A stretch of 64,000 nt of DNA from positions 248,001 to 312,000 of the forward strand of contig NZ_OY761440.1 in NCBI RefSeq assembly GCF_963664415.1, read 5' to 3'. Position numbers and translations under genes: made by a program. The DNA comes from an uncultured Desulfobacter sp. Lineage in GTDB: Bacteria > Desulfobacterota > Desulfobacteria > Desulfobacterales > Desulfobacteraceae. Below, piece after piece: positions 54,187 to 63,283 of the stretch (its first letter is position 1; every line of letters starts with the position of its first letter). The notes under the pieces are model-generated. The model did no database searches. It was not told the DNA's origin and worked only from the letters and a program-made list of their open reading frames with translations.

Positions 54187-56274
54187 TTATGATTGCAGGG
54201 CGTTGAGCCGGAGCGTTAGAGGTCTATCCTCCTCCATCTCTTTGGAAAACCCGATGGCTCCCGGATTTCTGAACCGGTCAGGGCATTCACAGGCTGCCAC
54301 CCAATCTTCTCGGATCGCCTTGAACACCTTAAAGGCATTGGATTCTAAGTCAACAATGCTTTTTTCCATGACCAGTTCCAGACGGCCTTTGCGTTCTTCA
54401 AGGTGCATAAGCCGGGCAATGGGAATGCCTGCCGGCTGCCACTTATGAAAATCTTTTTCTAAATTAATAATGGCCGCCATCTGGCCTGTGGCACCCCCTG
54501 CGATCAAATGAAAGGCCGTCAGACCTAAATTGTAAGCATAACAGCAGTCAAAACAGGTTGGATCAGTTCCCCTGCCGTCATATCCGTAAAAATGGGTCTG
54601 GATATTAAATTCGGCCTGGGACTTTCTAAATATGTTTATAAAAATCTGCGGAATCTCGTCTTCGGCATCCAGCATCCCCGCATTGACCAGGGCAAGCTTC
54701 AGGGTTTTAAGGGAGATGATATCCGGTTTGACCAGCACATATTTCTCTTTGGGATTTTTAAACAATGCCGGGGCAAACAATTCCGGGTCCATGCCCGCAG
54801 CATCCATCAGCGAAACATAGTCATCCCGCAGGATACCCACCTTGTAGCGCCCCTGCTCCCGAAGCACATCCAAATACTCTTTGACCATATCCATGATGAT
54901 TTTTTCGGTTTTGACCTGGGAAAACTGAAAATTACCGTGAAGATCCCGTTCCACCAAAAGACCTTCCCTGAAAAACCCGGGCAGCTGGTTGAACAGCTCA
55001 TCATCCCGAACATTCCATATGGGAAATCTGTCTTTGCCCACCAGACCCTGGGATATCCGACGCAGATAATCCAGTTTTTCGTTCAGGGTGGGAAATGCCC
55101 GGTGGAAATCCAGATCATGGATTCTATTATAATCGGCAATGATTTTATTGAGTTTTGTGATGAACACCTGGATTTCATTGATAAATTCCAGAATGCCTTC
55201 AGGGATGATCATCAAACCGTAATTTTTGCCGAACGCGGCCCGCCGGACAATGATATCGCATATGACCCGAGACAAATGGCGCAGGGTAATGCCATAAGCG
55301 TTATAATCCACCTGTCCGCCCTGCTCCAGGGACTTGGCCATGCGCTCCTGGTCCACATAGTCTGCCAACTCCTCACCGATCAGGGCGATATTCACATGGG
55401 TCTGGAGCGCGGTCTCCAGCGTAAGGTGGCTTGCCACCCGCCCCATGACCTTGCAGACATGCCAGTATTTGATGTCGGAGCTGCCGTCGTTGGCCAGATT
55501 GGAAATATTTTGTGCAAATGCCCGGGCAGCAGAATGAAACCCAAAGGAGGTGGCGCACAATACCTTGCTCTCGTCTGTTTTGACCTGGATATCGCCGTCA
55601 ATGGTTTTGGGGATGCCGATCACCTTGATTCCTGACGATTTAAAATGCTGTGCCAAAAAAGCGGCATTGGTATTGGAATCATCCCCGCCGATAATCACCA
55701 AGGCATCCAGGTTCAATCCCCTGCATATGGTCAAGGCCAATTCCATTTTACTGCCCGAATCCATTTTGGTCCGCCCGGTTTTAATCATGTCAAAACCGCC
55801 CATGTTCCGGTGGTAATCCACCAGTTCTGCGGTGATCTCAATGTACCGGTTTTCAAGCAGACCTTCAGGCCCCTTAATGAATCCGAACATCTTTGATTGG
55901 CTGTTAAACCGCTTCATCTCATCAAAAAGGCCGGCAATGACATTATGACCACCCGGGGCAGGGCCGCCGGAGAAAACCACCCCAATGTTTCGCGGCTTTG
56001 AAAATTGAGTTTTCGCATTGTCATCGGGATCAGGATCTATAATCACCTGCTGAACCGGGTTATTGATAATTCCGGGCAGCATACGCTCTGCCTCGGTATC
56101 TTTCAAAAAGCGGTATTCCTCCAATGCCTCAAGGCAGGTATGTGATGCATTAAAAATATCTATTTTTTCAGGAGAAAATTGCTTTCTGGCCAGGGTTTCT
56201 CCACTGTACTCGTTCATGATTTCATTTGCCTGAGTCCGCACGTCGGCGTTGATCTTCAGGATGTTGTCTTCCAT
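54187..56274 (-). CDS. pfp: diphosphate-dependent phosphofructokinase, long type
   Basis: A 695-residue PPi-dependent 6-phosphofructokinase of the plant-like long subfamily, which reversibly phosphorylates fructose-6-phosphate using pyrophosphate. GGDDSN (196-201) has the Asp that marks PPi use in place of the Gly of ATP enzymes, and IPKTIDGDI (221-229) holds the catalytic aspartates. MGRVASHLTLE binds the sugar phosphate. The C-terminal 250 residues are the extension usual in this subfamily. Pyrophosphate released by sulfate activation could fuel it. It precedes a GGDEF gene by about 20 bases in reverse order. Confidence 0.9.
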   Translation of the reverse strand: MEDNILKINADVRTQANEIMNEYSGETLARKQFSPEKIDIFNASHTCLEALEEYRFLKDTEAERMLPGIINNPVQQVIIDPDPDDNAKTQFSKPRNIGVVFSGGPAPGGHNVIAGLFDEMKRFNSQSKMFGFIKGPEGLLENRYIEITAELVDYHRNMGGFDMIKTGRTKMDSGSKMELALTICRGLNLDALVIIGGDDSNTNAAFLAQHFKSSGIKVIGIPKTIDGDIQVKTDESKVLCATSFGFHSAARAFAQNISNLANDGSSDIKYWHVCKVMGRVASHLTLETALQTHVNIALIGEELADYVDQERMAKSLEQGGQVDYNAYGITLRHLSRVICDIIVRRAAFGKNYGLMIIPEGILEFINEIQVFITKLNKIIADYNRIHDLDFHRAFPTLNEKLDYLRRISQGLVGKDRFPIWNVRDDELFNQLPGFFREGLLVERDLHGNFQFSQVKTEKIIMDMVKEYLDVLREQGRYKVGILRDDYVSLMDAAGMDPELFAPALFKNPKEKYVLVKPDIISLKTLKLALVNAGMLDAEDEIPQIFINIFRKSQAEFNIQTHFYGYDGRGTDPTCFDCCYAYNLGLTAFHLIAGGATGQMAAIINLEKDFHKWQPAGIPIARLMHLEERKGRLELVMEKSIVDLESNAFKVFKAIREDWVAACECPDRFRNPGAIGFSKEMEEDRPLTLRLNALQS

Positions 56275-56295
56275 TCTTACTCCAGATTCATTTGT

Positions 56296-57711
56296 TTACT
56301 GTGCCATAACCTGATTTCGACCATTTTCTTTTGCCTTGTAGACAGCCATATCCGCCCGCTCAAATAAATCCGTTGGAGATTTATCGCCTTCCTTGATGCA
56401 GGAAACGCCAATGCTGACTGTCACCCGAACGGTCTCCTCTTTAACAAGGAATTCAATTTTTTCTATGGTCTGGCGGATTTTCTCTGCAGCCATCATTGCA
56501 CCGTTGATATCGGTTTCGGGCATAATAACGACAAACTCTTCGCCGCCATACCGGGCCAGCATATCACTTTTTCTTAATAAAGGCTGGGTCCGTTTAATAA
56601 TTTCCTGCAGACACCTGTCACCAATGGCGTGTCCATAGGTATCATTGATGTTCTTAAATTTATCCGCGTCAATAACCAAAAGGGAAAAAATATTCTTATA
56701 CCGCAGAAACCGGTCCATCTCCTCTTCAATTTTCTTGTCATATGCCCTGCGGTTTTTGGCGCCGGTCAGCTGATCTTCGGTGAGTTTTCTCTCCAGTTCT
56801 TCGGAATATTTTGTGGCGGCATGCAGCTCCTGCTTGAGTTTTGCAAATCCAGAGGTAAAGGAACTCTTGCTTTTTTTAGCCAGCTGACTGATGGCCTGGT
56901 CCACTTTCTGTTTTTTTTGCAATGCTTTTTCAATGGAAGAAAGCCCGGTGGAAATCTTTGCCCGTAAATCGTCCAGACTTTTTGCCACATCAAATGAATT
57001 TTTGATCCCGGCCATTTCATCCGTTAAGAGGGATTCAAATCCCTGATTTGAGGAAAACAAAGAGTCCGTGTGCTCATAGGAAGAGGCCAGTCTCTTTTCA
57101 ATTTCAAGAATCCTTGCCACGATATCCCGGATAAACGCATTTACCTTTTCCCGGTCCTGACTGGTTTCTGAAATATAGCTAAAAATAAGAGAAAAAATAT
57201 GCTCCCGGACCCCTTCAAAATCAAGTATATCGTCTATCTTAATCAGATTTGTGGTGATGGATTCCAATTTTCCGGTATATTTTTTATCAAGGTTGGACTT
57301 CAGATGATTCACCACATCCTGGTAACTCTGCTTGAGATTGTCCAGCACCTGGTCTTCGGATGAATTTTTCCGAAAAGAGGAGAAAAAACCTTTCTTTTTT
57401 TTAGCAGCAGCAGGGCCGACATCTTCCTGGATCATGGCGGTCTTGATCTGACCGAAAATGTATTCAATTTTAGCCGGGGACGCGTTTTTTCGCATGGCGG
57501 AACCCAGCTGGGTGCAGGCATTGCCCAATGCCGTTCCATCCTGGGAAAGTTCTTCTAAAATAATGGGAAAATACCTTCTGTAAAGGCTGTCAAGATTCCC
57601 ATACTGCGCCTCCACGGCATCCAGTTCTTTAAGCAGACGCTCCTTCTGGGCTCTTAATTTTGTTATTTCAGCAAATAATTGGTCTGTTTTAACGTCTCGT
57701 TTTTCGGCCAT
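56296..57711 (-). CDS. GGDEF diguanylate cyclase with coiled-coil N-terminus
   Basis: A 471-residue cytoplasmic protein. The first 300 residues are helical with several coiled-coil stretches (for example LRAQKERLLKELDAVEAQYG) and no recognised sensor or membrane helix. The C-terminal GGDEF domain (about 305-470) has an intact RYGGEEF site, plus DQLTGAKNRRAY and DTYGHAIGDRCLQ. It should make cyclic di-GMP. A lysine-rich patch with KKKKGFFSSFRKN (about 105-118) is notable. It is followed by the PPi-PFK gene on the same strand. Confidence 0.88.
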   Translation of the reverse strand: MAEKRDVKTDQLFAEITKLRAQKERLLKELDAVEAQYGNLDSLYRRYFPIILEELSQDGTALGNACTQLGSAMRKNASPAKIEYIFGQIKTAMIQEDVGPAAAKKKKGFFSSFRKNSSEDQVLDNLKQSYQDVVNHLKSNLDKKYTGKLESITTNLIKIDDILDFEGVREHIFSLIFSYISETSQDREKVNAFIRDIVARILEIEKRLASSYEHTDSLFSSNQGFESLLTDEMAGIKNSFDVAKSLDDLRAKISTGLSSIEKALQKKQKVDQAISQLAKKSKSSFTSGFAKLKQELHAATKYSEELERKLTEDQLTGAKNRRAYDKKIEEEMDRFLRYKNIFSLLVIDADKFKNINDTYGHAIGDRCLQEIIKRTQPLLRKSDMLARYGGEEFVVIMPETDINGAMMAAEKIRQTIEKIEFLVKEETVRVTVSIGVSCIKEGDKSPTDLFERADMAVYKAKENGRNQVMAQ

Positions 57712-57930
57712 AATGTATCCCCAAGTTAAAACGACTTGTAATGGTTGATTATTTTCAACCAGTGAGACAAGAAAAGTAAAGTTAATTTAACAGAACACAA
57801 GACTTGATTGCGCCTGCTAAAAATTGTAAAAGATGCCACATATTAACCCGAATTTTACCCGATTGGCAATTCAGGATTTTAAATTAACAAATTAAGATAA
57901 ATAATAAAGACCCAACGAGGAGATACAAGG

Positions 57931-59202
57931 GTGGTATTCAGCTTTTTTAAGAAAAAAAAGAAGACGCCTGAGACAGAAATCGTTTCAGAAGAAAACAGGT
58001 TTGAAGCAGAGTCAAGTTCACCGGAACCTTCTTTGCAATCAGACATAACGCCGGACTTAGAGTCAGATGAACTTAAGGAGGCAAAGGATTTTATCGAGGA
58101 AGAACCGGTCTTGACCGAAAAAACCGACATGGACCTGGAACCCGCTATCGATCAGACAGCGGTTAAGGAACCGGAGCCGGCCCAGGAATTCGAACCGACC
58201 CAGGAAACGGAAACGGAAGAGGAGCCGGCCCAACCTGAAGAACCGGTTTTCCAGGCCCAGGAACCGGTTCAAGAAAATTCTGAACTCAAAGAGGACACAG
58301 GACTGTTCTCAAAGCTTAAATCCGGTCTGGCCAAAACCCGGACGGTTTTGAATACGGATATCACAGAACTGTTCTCCTCGGCCAAAGCCATAGATGACGA
58401 TCTGTTTGATACCCTTGAAGAACATTTGGTCACCTCTGATCTCGGCATTGATATCACCATGGACATGATGGAGCGGATCAAGAAAAAAAGCCGCGGTCTG
58501 TCCACGGGGGATGAACTTCGCCAGGTGCTCAAAGAGGAGTTGCTCACGCTTTTCCATGAGCCGGCCCCTCCTGCCCCATCCGGACCAAAGCCCTATGTGA
58601 TCATGATGGTGGGGGTCAACGGAACCGGCAAAACCACCACACTTGGCAAACTTGCCATGAAATATAAAGCCGAAGGCAAAAAAGTATTGATTGCCGCGGC
58701 AGATACGTTCCGGGCAGCCGCCATTGAACAGGTTGAAATTTGGGCCGAGCGTGCCGGGGCGGACATTGTCCGGCACAAAGAGGGGGCCGATCCGGCCGCA
58801 GTTGCTTATGATGCTGTTGAAGCTGCCATGGCCAGGGGCGTTGATGTGGTGCTCATTGACACGGCAGGCAGGCTGCACACCCAGAAAAATCTCATGGAAG
58901 AGTTAAAGAAAATCAAGCGTTCCGTGGATAAAAAATACAAAGGAGCCCCCCACGATATCATGATGGTCATTGACGCCACCACCGGGCAAAATGCCCTGTC
59001 CCAGGCGGAAATTTTCCATCAAGCCGTGGGACTGACCCAGATGAGTGTTTCCAAACTGGACGGCACGGCAAAGGGGGGGATTGTAGCTGCGGTCTCATCC
59101 ACCATGGAGCTGCCCATTGCCTATATCGGTGTGGGCGAGGCCATTGAAGATCTGCAGGTGTTTGATGCGAAACGATTTGTTGATGCATTGTTTGATGACT
59201 GA
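57931..59202 (+). CDS. ftsY: signal recognition particle receptor FtsY
   Basis: A 423-residue SRP receptor GTPase. An N-terminal FFKKKKK patch and a long acidic A region (about 10-120, rich in Glu and Pro) precede the N domain and G domain. P-loop GVNGTGKTTTLGKLA starts near residue 228, DTAGRLHT near 310, and VSKLDGTAKGGI is the G4 motif region. The start is GTG 57931 with a GAGGAG ribosome site. It is a single-gene unit with a hairpin downstream. Confidence 0.95.
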   Translation: MVFSFFKKKKKTPETEIVSEENRFEAESSSPEPSLQSDITPDLESDELKEAKDFIEEEPVLTEKTDMDLEPAIDQTAVKEPEPAQEFEPTQETETEEEPAQPEEPVFQAQEPVQENSELKEDTGLFSKLKSGLAKTRTVLNTDITELFSSAKAIDDDLFDTLEEHLVTSDLGIDITMDMMERIKKKSRGLSTGDELRQVLKEELLTLFHEPAPPAPSGPKPYVIMMVGVNGTGKTTTLGKLAMKYKAEGKKVLIAAADTFRAAAIEQVEIWAERAGADIVRHKEGADPAAVAYDAVEAAMARGVDVVLIDTAGRLHTQKNLMEELKKIKRSVDKKYKGAPHDIMMVIDATTGQNALSQAEIFHQAVGLTQMSVSKLDGTAKGGIVAAVSSTMELPIAYIGVGEAIEDLQVFDAKRFVDALFDD

Positions 59203-59229
59203 TTGCGGGCCTTGGCCCTCAGTGTGCAT

Positions 59230-59259
59230 TAGGGAAAATCTGTTGTAGGATTTTCCCTA
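59230..59259. terminator. hairpin between ftsY and the convergent helical gene
   Basis: An 11-bp perfect stem, TAGGGAAAATC (59230-59240) with GATTTTCCCTA (59249-59259), closes an eight-base loop. T tracts are weak but its position between convergent genes fits a two-way terminator. Confidence 0.6.
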
Positions 59260-59311
59260 TCTATTAATTATACCCAAATTCGATTTCACCCTTGAATTGA
59301 AAAACGTTACA

Positions 59312-59832
59312 TCAAGCATTCCATTGTTCCTCCAAAAAAACCAGAACGGAACGGGCTTCATCTGCCGGAAAATGTTTTATTATTGAGGGAACTGCTTCTC
59401 CAATCACTTTAAGATAGACACGGCGGCTGTGTTGAGCAGCAATGGGAAGAATGTTAAAAATGGCATCGATAACAAATTTTCCGGCCTTTTCTTCGGATAC
59501 AATTTGCGCATCTGAAAAGATTGCTTTGCAAGTCTGGAGGAAATAGTGATCGTCGTAAATACTTGGAAGCAGATCATATACCCTTTGATATAGCCTCATT
59601 TGCCCATAACTCTGAACCACAAAAGCAAGGGCCTCGGAACGATCCCACTCATCTCCAATCCAAACGATAGCATCCAAAACCCGGATATTTTTCTTATAAC
59701 GGCCACGGGCCGTCCTTGGTTTATCTCCACCCAGACTTTGGCCCACAACAAAGGTAGAAAGAATCCAGTTGGTTACTGGAGACTTTCATATAAAATTTGG
59801 TAAAAGGCTCGTATCAGGACAAACTTGATCAT
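59312..59832 (-). pseudogene. frameshifted gene for an uncharacterised helical protein
   Basis: The main frame (59312-59746) gives a 144-residue all-helical protein (NIRVLDAIVWIGDEWDRSEA, RLYQRVYDLLPSIYDDHYFL) with no motif I recognise. Its GTG start is poor, and the frame stays open further upstream to about 59787. A second frame starts at ATG 59832 and reads MIKFVLIRAFYQILYE before stopping. Adding one A to the AAA run at 59784-59786 joins them into one smooth protein (ILYEKSPVTNWILSTFVVGQ). This is either a real frameshift or a homopolymer sequencing error. No function is proposed. Confidence 0.5.
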
Positions 59833-59966
59833 TTTTTTATTTTTTGTTATATTTTTTTAAACAAAAGCGATTCTATCTTCCCATCCATAATTTAATATTG
59901 TAACACCCGATTTTTCTTTTAATGAGTCCTGAGAAAATTATTTCTACGGTCTGAAAGGAAGGTGTC

Positions 59967-62900
59967 ATGAACACGAAGATCGAGGTTTACACCCCAAAAC
60001 ATTCCATCAAAATTGTTACGGCCACGTCCCTGTTTGACGGCCATGACGCAGCTATCAACATCATGAGAAGAATTCTACAGGACTCCGGTGCCGAGGTTGT
60101 GCATATCGGGCATAATCGGTCTGCCGGCGAAATCGTGAATGCAGCCATCCAGGAGGATGCCCAGGGCATAGCGGTCTCCAGTTATCAGGGCGGACATATC
60201 GAGTTCTTTGAATATATTGTAGATCTTTTAAAGGAGAAAGACGCATCCCATATTAAAGTCTTTGGCGGCGGAGGTGGAGTGATTCTCCCCAGCGAGATAA
60301 GGCAATTGCACGATTATGGGGTGGCCCGAATCTATTCCCCGGAAGACGGCAGCAAAATGGGGCTGCAGGGCATGATTAACGATATGCTCAAAAGAATGGA
60401 CGAACCGCCGGTAAATCCGGACCAACTTGATCTCAACCGTTTGAATGTCAATAATCCTGCCATGACAGCCCGGTTTATCACTGCACTGCAGGAACAGTCC
60501 GAATCTGCCGGGGATCATCTGGGTCTGACATTATCAAAGATAAAAACGGCTGCCGCCGACATCAACGCCCCGGTAATCGGCCTGACCGGCACCGGTGGTG
60601 CAGGCAAATCCTCTTTTGCCGACGAGCTGATTACCCGATTCCTTCACGATTTTTCGGATATTCATATTGCGGTAATCTCCTGCGACCCGTCGAGAAGAAA
60701 AACAGGAGGGGCTCTGCTGGGAGACCGGATACGCATGAACGCCATTGAAAATAAGCGAGTTTATATGCGTTCCCTTGCCACCCGCAGGTCACAGACAGAG
60801 TTGCCCGAAGTTTTGCCGGACGCCGTTAATGTCGTCAAGGCAGCTGGATTTGATATCATTATTGTGGAAACCGCCGGAATCGGACAGGGTGATTCAAGAA
60901 TCGTGGATCTGGTTGACCTGTCCGTTTATATAATGACCGCGGATTTCGGGGCGCCATCCCAACTGGAAAAAATCGACATGCTGGATTATGCGGATATGGT
61001 GGTGCTCAATAAGTGCGAAAAAAAGGGCAGCGAAGATGCGATTCGCGATGTCAGAAAACAGGTACAGCGAAACCGGAAAGCCTTTGACCAGTCACCGGAC
61101 AACATGCCGGTATTCGGTACGATCGCCTCTAAATTCAATGATGACGGGATTACCGCTTTTTATCACGGCCTGCTGGATTTGATAGAGACTAAAAAACAGA
61201 TTCAGTATAACTCACACCTTCCGAAAACAGGCAAAAAGGCATCTTCTTCCAAAACCATCATCATTCCCGGGGACCGCGTACGGTACCTTTCTGAAATCGC
61301 AGATGCCATCCGGGCGTACCACGAAACGACCCAAATCCAGGCCGAGACGGTTCGAAACCGAGAACACCTGATGTATACCCTGAAACTATTTGAAAACAAG
61401 GAAGACCTCTCGTCCCAGGATCTGCTGGCAGAACTTAAAAACGCCGTCGATGATATGTCTGCCGGGGTTGATCCGGAAACCGACCGGGCCATTGAGGAAT
61501 TCAACGACATGAAAACCCGGTATCAACAAGAAGAACTGGTCTATCAGGTACGTGGCAAAAAAGTTCGGGCCCCGCTGTTTACACAATCCCTGTCCCATTC
61601 AAAGATCCCCAGGATTTCAACCCCACAGTTTGATGATCCGGCAGAACAGTACAAATGGGTCAGAAAAGAAAATTTTGCAGGATTTTTTCCATATACCGCC
61701 GGTGTTTTTCCTTTAAAGCGGTCGGATGAGGATCCCACCCGGATGTTTGCCGGAGAGGGTGGTCCTGAAGATACCAACAAACGGTTCAAGCTTCTGTCTG
61801 CTGAATACCCCGCCAAGCGTTTGTCGACGGCGTTTGATTCAGTCACCCTGTACGGTTTTGATCCCGATATCCGGCCGGATATCTACGGTAAAATCGGTAC
61901 ATCCGGGGTCAGCATCTGCACCCTGGATGATGTAAAGGTGTTGTATGACGGATTTGATCTTTGTGCGCCCAATACATCTGTCTCCATGACCATCAACGGG
62001 CCGGCCCCCATGATCCTGGCCATGTTTTTAAACACTGCCATAGACCAACAGATGGAAAAGTTTAAAAAAGAGCATGGCCGGGCCCCCTCAAAAGATGAAG
62101 TTGAGAAAATCCGGCAATATGCCTTGTCAAATGTACGGGGAACAGTCCAGGCAGATATTCTCAAAGAAGACCAGGGGCAGAACACCTGCATATTTTCCAT
62201 TGAATTTGCCCTGAGAATGATGGGGGATATTCAGCAGTACTTTATCGACCATCAGGTCCGCAATTTTTATTCAGTGTCCATTTCAGGCTATCATATTGCC
62301 GAGGCCGGTGCCAATCCCATCACCCAGCTGGCATTGACGCTGGCCAACGGGTTCACCTATGTGGAGTATTATTTGTCAAGGGGGATGGATATTGACGATT
62401 TTGCACCGTCACTGTCCTTTTTCTTTTCAAATGGAATGGACCCGGAATATACCGTCATTGGGCGGGTTGCCAGGCGGATATGGGCCTTGGCCATGAAGTA
62501 TAAATACAAGGCAAACGAAAAATCCCAAAAGCTGAAGTATCATATCCAGACGTCCGGTCGATCCCTACACAGCCAGGAGATTCAATTCAATGATATCCGG
62601 ACCACCCTCCAGGGGCTGTGTGCCATATACGATAATTGCAATAGTTTGCACACCAATGCCTTTGACGAGGCCATTACCACCCCTTCTGCCGAATCGGTAA
62701 GAAGAGCTCTTGCCATTCAACTGATCGTCAACCGGGAATGGGGACTGGCCAAAAATGAAAATCCGCTGCAGGGCAGTTTTATCGTGGATGAACTGACAGA
62801 TCTTGTTGAAGAGGCTGTCCTGGTGGAGTTTGACCGCATCACCGAGCGGGGCGGGGTGATGGGCGCCATGGAAACAGGATATCAACGCGGAAAAATCCAG

Positions 62901-63242
62901 GAAGAATCCATCTACTATGAATATCTTAAACATAGCGGAAAATATCCAATCATCGGGGTCAACACATTTACTGACCCGGATGCCGACTATGAAGAGATGG
63001 CCAATCACCTGGAATTATCCAGGTCCACCAAAGCACAGAAGGATTCCCAGCTGGATCGCTTAAAAGTGTTCAAAGAGAGGCATAAAAAAGAGGTTCAAGA
63101 GGCTGTCGGGAATTTACAGCTAACGGCCTTGGGTTCAGGTAATATGTTTGAACAGCTCATGGAAGCCGTCCGTGTCTGCAGCCTTGGGACCATGACAAAC
63201 GCATTATATGAAGTCGGAGGAAAATACAGACGGAATATGTAA
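59967..63242 (+). CDS. icmF: fused B12-dependent acyl-CoA mutase IcmF
   Basis: A 1091-residue fusion matching IcmF in order and length. The adenosylcobalamin-binding domain is first (1-130; LFDGHDAAI with H26, SSYQGGH). The MeaB-like G-protein chaperone follows (about 200-420; P-loop GLTGTGGAGKSS near 205, VETAGIGQGD). The TIM-barrel mutase domain is last (about 560-1091; FPYTAGVFPLKRSDEDPTRM, FAGEGGPEDTNKRF). It interconverts isobutyryl-CoA and butyryl-CoA or related acyl-CoAs, and carries its own reactivating GTPase. An AAGGAAGG ribosome site precedes ATG 59967. No other acyl-CoA gene is adjacent. Confidence 0.94.
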   Translation: MNTKIEVYTPKHSIKIVTATSLFDGHDAAINIMRRILQDSGAEVVHIGHNRSAGEIVNAAIQEDAQGIAVSSYQGGHIEFFEYIVDLLKEKDASHIKVFGGGGGVILPSEIRQLHDYGVARIYSPEDGSKMGLQGMINDMLKRMDEPPVNPDQLDLNRLNVNNPAMTARFITALQEQSESAGDHLGLTLSKIKTAAADINAPVIGLTGTGGAGKSSFADELITRFLHDFSDIHIAVISCDPSRRKTGGALLGDRIRMNAIENKRVYMRSLATRRSQTELPEVLPDAVNVVKAAGFDIIIVETAGIGQGDSRIVDLVDLSVYIMTADFGAPSQLEKIDMLDYADMVVLNKCEKKGSEDAIRDVRKQVQRNRKAFDQSPDNMPVFGTIASKFNDDGITAFYHGLLDLIETKKQIQYNSHLPKTGKKASSSKTIIIPGDRVRYLSEIADAIRAYHETTQIQAETVRNREHLMYTLKLFENKEDLSSQDLLAELKNAVDDMSAGVDPETDRAIEEFNDMKTRYQQEELVYQVRGKKVRAPLFTQSLSHSKIPRISTPQFDDPAEQYKWVRKENFAGFFPYTAGVFPLKRSDEDPTRMFAGEGGPEDTNKRFKLLSAEYPAKRLSTAFDSVTLYGFDPDIRPDIYGKIGTSGVSICTLDDVKVLYDGFDLCAPNTSVSMTINGPAPMILAMFLNTAIDQQMEKFKKEHGRAPSKDEVEKIRQYALSNVRGTVQADILKEDQGQNTCIFSIEFALRMMGDIQQYFIDHQVRNFYSVSISGYHIAEAGANPITQLALTLANGFTYVEYYLSRGMDIDDFAPSLSFFFSNGMDPEYTVIGRVARRIWALAMKYKYKANEKSQKLKYHIQTSGRSLHSQEIQFNDIRTTLQGLCAIYDNCNSLHTNAFDEAITTPSAESVRRALAIQLIVNREWGLAKNENPLQGSFIVDELTDLVEEAVLVEFDRITERGGVMGAMETGYQRGKIQEESIYYEYLKHSGKYPIIGVNTFTDPDADYEEMANHLELSRSTKAQKDSQLDRLKVFKERHKKEVQEAVGNLQLTALGSGNMFEQLMEAVRVCSLGTMTNALYEVGGKYRRNM

Positions 63243-63283
63243 CCGTTGCCGGATCAAATTAATGCGCTGTCAGGCAACAGGTT

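Noticed and set aside
59833..59966. Cobalamin riboswitch upstream of icmF
   Set aside because: The 134-base gap is AT-rich with no B12-box-like GCCACTG sequence or long hairpins.
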